Shown here: in pieces, positions 47,501 to 53,040 of the stretch | Layout of the letters: each line of letters opens with the position of its first letter | How positions within the stretch are numbered: position 1 is the stretch's first letter | Source of the DNA: Bacteroidota bacterium | GTDB taxonomy: Bacteria > Bacteroidota > Bacteroidia > NS11-12g > UBA955 | Length of the DNA: 53,040 bases | Assembly: GCA_025354385.1 (NCBI GenBank) | Contig: JANXMZ010000034.1 | Location: 1-53,040 of the forward strand | Reading direction: 5' to 3' | Translations under genes and position numbers: made by a program | The notes under the pieces: generated by a model | Seen by the model: only the letters and a program-made list of their open reading frames with translations | What the model was told of the DNA's origin: nothing | Databases searched by the model: none

Positions 47501-47645
47501 TTTAGATTTGAAAATTGAGGAGGTAAAAAGTGGATCGAATGTCATTTGTTTAGATCTGCAAAATCAGACAATTTCTTCGGGGATTTATCAACTTGTTCTA
47601 GTCGTTAATGGTGCTTCATTTTCAACTAAAATAGTAAAACAATAG
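44544..47645 (+). CDS. Secreted parallel beta-helix protein with PKD domains and T9SS type A sorting domain
   Basis: 1033 residues. Signal peptide (LLKIALFTLVFIFSHAQLYA), then a right-handed parallel beta-helix domain to about 560, starting YYIKFSGSDAANGLSITNAW and rich in Asn ladders (YNISERDGKGLGALIWSG, NIFVTKNNA), as in pectate-lyase-like surface enzymes. About five PKD-like modules follow (YLWKFGDGAS, YLWTYGDSSK, YNWRLGDSTA, YHWDFGDGNG, YLWTVDN). The last about 75 residues (LQVQPNPFNEIL...GRIQLLDMHGKLVLDLKI...ISSGIYQLVLVVNG) form a type A T9SS sorting domain. Carbohydrate binding or cleavage is plausible, catalytic residues not identified. Confidence 0.92.
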   Translation: MKNWLLKIALFTLVFIFSHAQLYAKKYYIKFSGSDAANGLSITNAWQTISKVNATVFSAGDTVLFEGGSTFIGNIYFSPSSYGIPKKPILISSYGSGKATISAGNGNGVFGYNNGGIEVKNLIITGSGYASNNGVGVYFFMDKIKNAKIKHIEIENVEVSGFKTSGIQIGSWPSDSSRSGYDSVKITGCYAHDNGLSGISMYGYYKLSDTAYSHKNIWIRRCIAAHNDGILGMSTHSGSGIIIGQVDTCVMEYCEAYENGKNNNYAGGGPAGIWAWDSRSVVIQYCYAHHNRSQTGDGDGFDLDGGVQYSMMQYNYSHDNDGPGFLIAQFTGARKMKNIAVRYNISERDGKGLGALIWSGDPPSKVTAEKIDFYNNTIFIDTIGSGFANGAMAVYNTYGAMKDIRICNNIFVTKNNATIVDISKTLNLKFYNNAYYDYGNGYKFIDKGTTYSSLITWRGATGQEFYNGKNTGFKIDPGLMNIGGGKNISGVDSLKTIKAYRLSNSSALIGKGIIIDTLFGFNNLVTDFYGDTMVINNQYSLGAHEIEAPKAQFTSSNVCLGVSIRFINRSLKSLAYLWKFGDGASSSAFSPNYTYTSIGKYTVTLIAYGKFGYIDSLKKTIEIYETPKAIFNILNTSLCQKATIDFNNTSTGTATYLWTYGDSSKSTQINGSHVYKIAGSYAVKLLLVNAQNCRDSASTVLLVYPKPVAGFSSTGHCAKADITFKNNSIAASVYNWRLGDSTASIIKDPHHIYQYSGTKIIQLIVSSSNFCNDTILQTILIDSKPHASFSIQNHCLKDTLPLLNNSTTDSAYHWDFGDGNGSLIKTPVQIYNAIGDYNIQLRVVNKSLCSDTLEGKVRVNDLPSVIFSYKRFNDSFHFAANDTQLSNYLWTVDNVANTIHSSQLGFRFNKKGLHKIRLKAENSNGCSDTFLQIIDNSLNIQSTKVSWIENLQVQPNPFNEILKLQFESLQNGKGRIQLLDMHGKLVLDLKIEEVKSGSNVICLDLQNQTISSGIYQLVLVVNGASFSTKIVKQ

Positions 47646-47676
47646 GTAGTATTTTTAGGTCTCATTCATGACCTTC

Positions 47677-47715
47677 AAATCAATTTGATTTTTATTTTCT
47701 CAATTTGAGAAAATA
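47677..47715. repeat. Two tandem palindromes, possible terminator
   Basis: AAATCAA-T-TTGATTT (47677-47691) is followed by a palindrome with 11-base arms around one central T (47693-47715), both centred on CAATTTGA. An 11-base direct repeat (ATAGCTTTCAA twice) begins at 47714. The pair lies shortly after the stop at 47645, so a transcription end signal is possible, although the required T run is only partial. Confidence 0.4.
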
Positions 47716-47849
47716 GCTTTCAAATAGCTTTCAAAATTATCAATTTAATCTAATTTATGGTGTTGAAAATGAATTATTTATGTAAAAAAATAATGGTTTA
47801 ATTGGGTTGGCATGAAAGATGCAATTTTTTAACAGTAAATCATTCTATT

Positions 47850-47963
47850 ATGAACAAAAAAATATATCCATATAGCGAACTTCATGCGAAAGAAAATATC
47901 AAGCTGAAACTTCTGGTTTATTTGCTTATTATTTTTGTGTTTCTTACCATCATTATGTTGTAA
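47850..47963 (+). CDS. Possible 37-residue single-span membrane peptide
   Basis: ATG 47850 to TAA 47961-47963. A charged N-terminus (MNKKIYPYSELHAKEN) is followed by a hydrophobic segment KLLVYLLIIFVFLTIIML with a positive residue before it, giving one inside-to-out membrane helix. It ends 3 bases before the converging gene on the minus strand. No strong promoter or ribosome-binding site was found, so it may be chance, but a charged-then-hydrophobic architecture is less likely to be random than a uniform frame. Confidence 0.35.
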   Translation: MNKKIYPYSELHAKENIKLKLLVYLLIIFVFLTIIML

Positions 47964-47966
47964 GAA

Positions 47967-48734
47967 TTAGGTATTCAGAAAGTCCATTAATTTATTTAAA
48001 AATTCGGATGGATTATCTGCATGTACCCAATGACCTGCATTCGAGATAGAAACAAATTCCGTTTGAGGAAAATATTGAATGATAAAAGGTTTGTCTTCTT
48101 CATTTAAGTAATGTGATTTTTCACCTAAAATAAACAAAGTTCTTTCGCGATAAATGCTAGTAAATTGTAAATTGCCTATGATTTCTTCATAGGCTTTTTT
48201 TATGCCTGTAATATTGGCTTTTACACTAAAATTTCCAGCTTCATTTCTTTCAATATTTTTAGCTAAAAACAAGCGAACTCCCATATTACTCTCATAAGCC
48301 ATTAACGCATCATCTATTTCTTTACGCGTTGTAAAGGCATTCCAATTAATTTCTTCGAAGGCTTTGAAGTACGCGGCATGCCCAGGTTTGTAATTTTTAG
48401 GTGCTATGTCTACAACAATTAGTTTTTTAACTCTGTTGGGAAATTGATGGGCGGTCCACATAGCTGTTTTGCCGCCCATACTATGTCCCAATAAAATAAA
48501 CCGTTCAATGTGCAAGGTATCAGCCAACGCTATCACGTCTTCCGCCATCAATTGATAACCCATTTCATCACTATGAGGTGATTGACCGTGATTTCGTGCA
48601 TCGATGGTATAGACAGTGTATTGTTCAGACAGTTTTTTGGCAATATTGTGCCAGTTATCCAGCATGCCAAAAATGCCATGCAGAATAAAAAGAGGTTCAC
48701 CAGTATTACCGTATTGTTTATAAAATAAATGCAT
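47967..48734 (-). CDS. Alpha/beta hydrolase (YbfF-like esterase)
   Basis: 255 residues on the minus strand. The fold is clear: HGIFG oxyanion region (about 19-23), DARNHGQSPHS, nucleophile elbow GHSMGG with Ser85, acid VVDIAP (about 109-114) or the late GEKSH loop, and His in SNAGHWVHADNP (about 235-245). Small serine esterases of this group hydrolyse acyl-CoA or acyl esters. It is probably cytoplasmic. It stands alone. Confidence 0.92.
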   Translation of the reverse strand: MHLFYKQYGNTGEPLFILHGIFGMLDNWHNIAKKLSEQYTVYTIDARNHGQSPHSDEMGYQLMAEDVIALADTLHIERFILLGHSMGGKTAMWTAHQFPNRVKKLIVVDIAPKNYKPGHAAYFKAFEEINWNAFTTRKEIDDALMAYESNMGVRLFLAKNIERNEAGNFSVKANITGIKKAYEEIIGNLQFTSIYRERTLFILGEKSHYLNEEDKPFIIQYFPQTEFVSISNAGHWVHADNPSEFLNKLMDFLNT

Positions 48735-48789
48735 TATAGAACGGAGATGAATAAAATATTCTTATGAACAAGTAATACTGGTAAATTGT

Positions 48790-49212
48790 TTAATTAAAGA
48801 AACAGAAAACAGCAGATTCTGAATTATCCTGCATATTGCAACTGCTGCCGTTGGAAGGTTTGACCAATTTACCGCTGTTTTTACCAGTGCCTGATTTAAC
48901 CTTGTTTTTTGTAATCTGAATGTATTCGGAATTAATGTATTCATTTTTGCTGTTTTTTACATCTAATTCGTGGCGTTGGCCATCTAGCATGCAATTCAAT
49001 AAATTAGCATCTCCCATTTTTGCAGTATAATTTAATACAGAGATGTCTCCTTTGTAAACATTGTCAATGAATAATTGATACTTTTCAGGTTCTCCCTTGT
49101 TTAAGGTTGAATCAAAATAGTAGAAACCAATTTTAGTACTTGAATTGCATTCTTTTTTGCATGATGCAAAACTTACAATTACTAGGGCGAATAGGCAAAT
49201 ATTTTTTATCAT
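48790..49212 (-). CDS. Small lipoprotein of unknown function
   Basis: 140 residues from ATG 49212 (the upstream TTG 49230 lies in the promoter box). Lipoprotein signal MIKNICLFALVIVSFASC with Cys18 and then KKE, predicting membrane anchoring. The mature part has a beta-rich region (GFYYFDSTLNKGEPEKYQLFIDNVYKGDISVLNY), which may bind a ligand, and a Ser/Asn/Gly-rich end with Cys pairs. No domain is recognised. It is downstream of sucA with its own promoter. Confidence 0.75.
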   Translation of the reverse strand: MIKNICLFALVIVSFASCKKECNSSTKIGFYYFDSTLNKGEPEKYQLFIDNVYKGDISVLNYTAKMGDANLLNCMLDGQRHELDVKNSKNEYINSEYIQITKNKVKSGTGKNSGKLVKPSNGSSCNMQDNSESAVFCFFN

Positions 49213-49227
49213 ACCAATACTACGTTT

Positions 49228-49235
49228 CAAATTTA
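49228..49235 (-). promoter_or_regulatory. -7 box (TAAATTTG on the minus strand) of the small lipoprotein gene
   Basis: An exact TAnnTTTG match on the minus strand, 15 bases before the ATG at 49212. It lies between the lipoprotein and sucA, so the lipoprotein gene can be read independently. Confidence 0.55.
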
Positions 49236-49251
49236 TTAAAAGTTACAAAGC

Positions 49252-51960
49252 TTAAGAAAAGGCTTCATCTATTATAGCGGCTTGTTCCTTATCGTGTGTT
49301 TTCTTGAAGCCTGTGGCTGGACTTGCACTACTTTTTCTGCCAATGTATTTTAAATGAATTGGTAAGTCGTAACGGCAGAAATGCATCCATACTCCCATGT
49401 TCTTGGGCTCTTCCTGTACCCAATGGAAAGACGCATTAGCATAGATTTCAAATATTTTTTGCAATTGCTTTTCAGGTAAAGGATATATTTGCTCAAGACG
49501 GATAAGGGCCACATCATCTCTATTGTCAATTTGTTGTTTTGCTAATAATTCATAATATATTTTACCGGTAAAGAACAATACTTTTTTTACTTTCTTAGCA
49601 TCTACATAAGTATCTCCAATTATTTCTTGAAAAGTACCATTGGTGAAGTCTTCGGCAGCACTTGTGCAAAGCGGGTGGCGCAATAAACTCTTAGGTGTCA
49701 TGGCAATTAAAGGAACGCGAAAATTGCGTTTCAATTGTCGGCGAATGGCATGAAAATAATTAGCAGGCGTTGTGCAATTTACTACTTGCATATTGTTATT
49801 GGCGCATAGTTGAAGGAATCTTTCCAAACGTGCGGAAGAGTGCTCTGGACCTTGCCCTTCATAACCATGCGGCATCATCATCATCAAGCCACTGTATTGG
49901 CCCCATTTGGTGCCTGCGCTAGCAATAAACTGGTCTATCATAATTTGTGCTCCGTTGCCAAAGTCGCCAAATTGCGCTTCCCATATTGTTAAATGATAAG
50001 GGGTAGAAGTGCTATAACCATATTCAAAACCCAATTCGGCATATTCGCTTAACAAGGAATTGTAAACAAAAAAACGTGGTTGAGTGTCACTAATATTGTC
50101 TAATGGAATGTACTCAGCCTCAGAATCTTCTTTCTTAATCAACGCATGTCGGTGGCTAAATGTACCGCGTTCGCAATCTTGACCTGCCAAACGCACGCCA
50201 TGTCCTTCGCTTAATAAGGTAGCATATGCCATTAGCTCGCCCATGGCCCAGTCGTACTTATTTTCTTTAATCATTTTTAAGCGACCTTCGTATATCTGTT
50301 GTACTTTTTTAATAGGTAAATTATTTTCTGGTAAATAATTAATGCGCTCTGCAAGGGCTACCCATTGGGTTGCATCGAAAGATGTATCGGTGCTTGTCTC
50401 AAAATCTTCTCTTTTAGGGAAATGAAAATTTTTCCATTGGTCTTCAATTTTCATTTTAGAAAGAGGTGCCTTTTCTTGCTTTACATCGTCCAATTTATCC
50501 TGTAGCAATTGTTTAAAATGTATTTCCATTTCTTCAGCAATGGCTGCATCTATTTCGCCTCTTTGAATCAATTTTTGCTTGTATATTTCCCTAGGATTGG
50601 GATGGTTGGCAATAATTTTGTATAAAATAGGTTGGGTAAAACGAGGCTCATCGCCTTCGTTATGACCGTATTTTCTGTAGCCTAATAAATCAACAAAAAT
50701 ATCGCTGTTGAATTTATTGCGATAAGCCATGGCCATTTTAATTGTGTGCACAACGGCTTCCACATCATCTCCATTCACATGGAATACCGGGCAATTGGTA
50801 GTCTTAGCAACATCGGTACAATATATACTGGTTCTACTTTCGGTATAATTCGTAGTAAAACCAATTTGATTATTGGTAACAATGTGCATGGTGCCACCAA
50901 TGGTATTAGCCTCCAGGCCGCTCATTTGCACAACTTCATAAACAATGCCTTGACCAGCAACGGCTGCATCGCCATGAATTAAGATAGCGCATACTTTGTC
51001 AATATCATTATTGTAAACATGATCGAGCTTAGCCCTTACCATACCTTTTACAACAGGGTTCACCGCCTCTAGGTGAGAAGGATTAGGGGCCAATTTTATT
51101 TTTACTTCTTTGCCATGTGGTGTCGGTACAACGGTGCTATATCCCAAATGGTATTTCACATCACCTTCGAACTGATCATCTTGAAATACTTTACCTTCAA
51201 ATTCGCTAAAAATATCTGAATATGTTTTGTTGAAAATATTAGCAAGCACATTCAAACGACCGCGGTGGGCCATGCCCATTACAAACTCTTGAACCCCCAA
51301 TTCAGCACCATAGTGAACCACAGAATCTAAGGCTGGAATTAAACACTCCAAACCTTCTAATGAAAATCTTTTTTGACCTATGAATTTGGTATGTATAAAA
51401 TTTTCAAATGCGGTAGCTTGATTGAGTTTATAAAGACATTGTCTTTTTTCTTCGATGGTTAAGTTGGGCTGATTTTTAGTGGTCTCCATCAAATTGCGCA
51501 ACCACTCAATTCGAATGGGGTCATCGATGTGCAGATATTCTATACCAATGCTTTCGCAATATGTTTTTTTAAGTGCATCTACAATATCTTTTAAGGGGGC
51601 AGCACCCAAACCAATTTCAATACCGGCATTGAAAGTTTTATCGAGGTCGGTTTCATTGAGGCCAAAATTGGCAATGTCTAAAGTAGGGGTATGTTGTCTG
51701 CGCTCACGCACAGGATTGGTATGAGTAAATAAATGACCGCGCATGCGGTAAGCATTAATTAAATTGAGAACATTGATTTCTTTTAAAGCATCTTCACTAA
51801 TGGCTTCACCGGAACTGAAACTTTTGCCAGAACCAAAATCAAAACCTTCGAAAAATTTTTGCCAACCGAAATCTACTGATTCCTTATCACTTTGGTAATG
51901 CTTGTATAAATCATCGATATAGTTCACATCGGCATTACTTAAATAAGAATTTTTGACCAT
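49252..51960 (-). CDS. sucA: 2-oxoglutarate dehydrogenase E1 component
   Basis: 902 residues on the minus strand. It decarboxylates 2-oxoglutarate with thiamin diphosphate and feeds the E2 succinyltransferase of the TCA cycle. The family's blocks are present in order: GMAHRGRLNVLANI, LIHGDAAVAGQGIVYEV, a ThDP-binding stretch around DLLGYRKYGHNEGDEPRFTQP, and near the end MMMPHGYEGQGPEHSSARLERFLQL. The length agrees with the usual 900-935. The E2 gene (sucB) is not adjacent in this window. It has a minus-strand promoter at 51988. Confidence 0.95.
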   Translation of the reverse strand: MVKNSYLSNADVNYIDDLYKHYQSDKESVDFGWQKFFEGFDFGSGKSFSSGEAISEDALKEINVLNLINAYRMRGHLFTHTNPVRERRQHTPTLDIANFGLNETDLDKTFNAGIEIGLGAAPLKDIVDALKKTYCESIGIEYLHIDDPIRIEWLRNLMETTKNQPNLTIEEKRQCLYKLNQATAFENFIHTKFIGQKRFSLEGLECLIPALDSVVHYGAELGVQEFVMGMAHRGRLNVLANIFNKTYSDIFSEFEGKVFQDDQFEGDVKYHLGYSTVVPTPHGKEVKIKLAPNPSHLEAVNPVVKGMVRAKLDHVYNNDIDKVCAILIHGDAAVAGQGIVYEVVQMSGLEANTIGGTMHIVTNNQIGFTTNYTESRTSIYCTDVAKTTNCPVFHVNGDDVEAVVHTIKMAMAYRNKFNSDIFVDLLGYRKYGHNEGDEPRFTQPILYKIIANHPNPREIYKQKLIQRGEIDAAIAEEMEIHFKQLLQDKLDDVKQEKAPLSKMKIEDQWKNFHFPKREDFETSTDTSFDATQWVALAERINYLPENNLPIKKVQQIYEGRLKMIKENKYDWAMGELMAYATLLSEGHGVRLAGQDCERGTFSHRHALIKKEDSEAEYIPLDNISDTQPRFFVYNSLLSEYAELGFEYGYSTSTPYHLTIWEAQFGDFGNGAQIMIDQFIASAGTKWGQYSGLMMMMPHGYEGQGPEHSSARLERFLQLCANNNMQVVNCTTPANYFHAIRRQLKRNFRVPLIAMTPKSLLRHPLCTSAAEDFTNGTFQEIIGDTYVDAKKVKKVLFFTGKIYYELLAKQQIDNRDDVALIRLEQIYPLPEKQLQKIFEIYANASFHWVQEEPKNMGVWMHFCRYDLPIHLKYIGRKSSASPATGFKKTHDKEQAAIIDEAFS

Positions 51961-51987
51961 AAAAAGCTAAATGTATAAAATGAGGTG

Positions 51988-51995
51988 CAAATTTA
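51988..51995 (-). promoter_or_regulatory. -7 box (TAAATTTG on the minus strand) of sucA
   Basis: An exact TAnnTTTG match on the minus strand, 27 bases before the sucA start codon. Confidence 0.55.
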
Positions 51996-52028
51996 CGCAG
52001 AATTTGCGAATGATAGGTACAAAAACAA

Positions 52029-52058
52029 AAAAGGCTTTCTGTTGATAGAAAGCCTTTT
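52029..52058 (-). terminator. Rho-independent terminator of ssb
   Basis: A perfect 12-base stem, AAAAGGCTTTCT (52029-52040) and AGAAAGCCTTTT (52047-52058), with loop GTTGAT. It is preceded on the plus strand by further A residues, which give a T tract on the minus strand after ssb stops at 52138. Symmetric, so it could also act in the other direction. Confidence 0.85.
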
Positions 52059-52137
52059 AAGCAAACATAAGAAGTGGAAGAATTAAATTAGTAAAAAATC
52101 ATGCTATTCTTTGATACTAGATAACAAAGGATAGGGA

Positions 52138-52527
52138 CTAAAATGGCAAATCCGCAGGTACTAAAGGTTCTGGAACCGATGATTCATTGGTTTTTCGGGC
52201 GCTGATGAATTCAAAGGCTTGCACCTGCACCTCGGTAACGTATTTTTTGTCGCCCGATTTGTCTGCATACGTGCGGCTTGTAAGTGTGCCTTCAATGGCC
52301 ATGCGTTGACCGGTGGTGATGTACTTGGCGGCAATTTCTGCTTGCTTGCCTCGGAATACAATGGTGTGCCAATAAGTAACGGTGATGGCCTCACCTTTGG
52401 CATTTTTTTGTTTTTCGTTGGTCGCTAGGCGGATGGTAGCTTGTTTGCTACCGTTTTCGAAATTTTTGATGGCTGGAGTAGCACCTACATTGCCCATCAG
52501 ACGTACTGAATTGATTAAACTTTTCAT
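52138..52527 (-). CDS. ssb: Single-stranded DNA-binding protein
   Basis: 129 residues from ATG 52527; the longer frame to 52722 adds 65 residues unlike any SSB and is not chosen. The OB fold (about 1-110) starts MKSLINSVRLMGNVGATP and includes the typical NVTYWHTIVFRGKQAEIAAKYITTGQRMAIEGTL strand. The tail ends PADLPF, the acidic-to-aromatic tip with which SSB binds repair and replication partners. It should be a homotetramer. A strong terminator follows at 52029-52058. Confidence 0.93.
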   Translation of the reverse strand: MKSLINSVRLMGNVGATPAIKNFENGSKQATIRLATNEKQKNAKGEAITVTYWHTIVFRGKQAEIAAKYITTGQRMAIEGTLTSRTYADKSGDKKYVTEVQVQAFEFISARKTNESSVPEPLVPADLPF

Positions 52528-52900
52528 GATATATTTATTGGTTTTTAAATTTATTTTATTGCTCGCAATGAACCGTGAGGTTTTTGACATTATGATATTT
52601 GTGTTATTTGTATTTGAAGTTAAATAATAATACATACTTTCATTTTGTGAATTCTTTGGTTTAGCTGGATTTGATGGAGCAAAATTGTAGCAGAGCAAAA
52701 AGATTATTCGGTATTTAAACAATTACAGTCGTTTTTAAATGCTTATGGTCGGCTTTATAATAGTAAATAAAGAATGTGGGAGAATTTGTTAAAATTAAAT
52801 TTTGCAATAAAAAGAAAGTTATTTTTGTATTTTTTGAGTTAAGGATGATGAACTAGAACGCAAAAATTTAGCATGTTTGTTAAATTTGAAACAAAACATT
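52528..52900. other. Gene-free region between ssb and the right IS end
   Basis: Contains the unassigned upstream extension of the ssb frame. No consensus -7 box was found on the minus strand for ssb and no other feature is supported up to the IS boundary. Confidence 0.4.
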
Positions 52901-53040
52901 ATTAGACCTCTTGCATAAGTTACCATACAATCCACAAGCCGTTATTGATAAGTAAACTGTTCGTTTTCAGGCTGTTTGTTTCTATGCAGTTAAATTGCAT
53001 TATGCTTTGGGAAAATGTAAAACACCTGCCTAATCTATCC
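52901..53040 (+). mobile_element. 5' end of an IS5-like element (partial)
   Basis: The terminal inverted repeat at 52901-52920 is the reverse complement of 277-296 with one mismatch. About 80 bases later an in-frame ATG (52984 or 53002) begins an open frame to the end of the window, where the N-terminus of the transposase would lie (MLWENVKHLPNLS from 53002). The element continues outside the window. Confidence 0.75.
53002..53040 (+). CDS. Possible N-terminal start of the IS5-like transposase (partial)
   Basis: ATG 53002 opens at least 13 codons to the window end, 82 bases after the inverted repeat, a normal distance. IS5-type transposases often begin with a short F/L-rich helix before a conserved LTGVSKETF-type motif; the visible residues are compatible but not diagnostic. 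ATG 52984 in the same frame is an alternative. Confidence 0.35.
   Translation, partial: MLWENVKHLPNLS

Noticed and set aside
52528..52722. 65-residue N-terminal extension of SSB
   Set aside because: SSB proteins start at MKSLINSVRL; the extension has no counterpart in the family.
1..53040. Circular plasmid or complete composite transposon with the two IS ends
   Set aside because: The two IS parts together cover about 430 bases and lack the middle of the transposase, so they do not close a circle. The content is core chromosomal genes (carB, gatA, sucA, ssb), which argues against a composite transposon.

Overview
The window is AT-rich chromosomal DNA from a member of the Bacteroidota, probably an environmental Chitinophagales/Sphingobacteriia-like or Cytophaga-like lineage. 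The evidence is several very large secreted PKD-repeat proteins ending in type IX secretion (T9SS) sorting domains, Bacteroidota -7 promoter boxes (TAnnTTTG) a few bases in front of many genes, an almost complete lack of Shine-Dalgarno sequences, a TonB receptor with a Bacteroidota-style N-terminal extension, and SusC-free core metabolism genes. Species cannot be named from the sequence alone. Layout: 1-296 is the 3' end of an IS5-like element and 52901-53040 is the 5' end of an element with the same terminal repeat, so the window is bracketed by two partial IS copies in the same orientation. 335-5397 holds three secreted-protein genes, two of which carry an in-frame stop (TGA at 1247, TAG at 3610); they are closed by a strong terminator. 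5451-6001 is gene-free and contains a GC-rich palindromic block between 21-bp direct repeats. 6032-9292 is a signalling module: a PAS histidine kinase and a receiver-Crp/Fnr fusion regulator, flanked on both sides by two paralogous small proteins of unrecognised function. This is the best candidate for an undescribed system here. 9544-12360 is carB without the C-terminal allosteric domain, followed by a DUF1905 gene remnant, a small c-type cytochrome lipoprotein and an unknown lipoprotein. 14607-21457 is a complete drug/solute efflux operon: TetR repressor with a palindromic operator, TolC-type outer membrane protein (with a frameshift), HlyD-type lipoprotein adaptor, two complementary ABC ATPases and two ABC-2 permeases (YbhGFSR-like). 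21850-27078 carries single genes: SIMPL lipoprotein, outer-membrane-like protein, pirin, pentapeptide-repeat protein, Crp/Fnr regulator, DinB-like protein and SDR dehydrogenase. 27079-31701 (minus) and 36304-41862 (plus) are giant T9SS type B proteins. Between them lie tatA, gatA and a TPP-riboswitch-controlled TonB receptor, which identifies the receptor as a probable thiamin (precursor) importer. The last part holds pyruvate dehydrogenase E2, an isoaspartyl peptidase/asparaginase, a beta-helix/PKD T9SS protein, an alpha/beta hydrolase, a small lipoprotein, sucA and ssb. How the genes work together: the T9SS cargo genes supply surface or extracellular proteins; the efflux operon forms one envelope-spanning pump; the TPP riboswitch links thiamin status to uptake, and two thiamin-diphosphate-related complexes (the PDH E2 subunit and 2-oxoglutarate dehydrogenase E1) lie nearby, although that proximity may be chance. 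No rRNA, tRNA, CRISPR array or phage was found.
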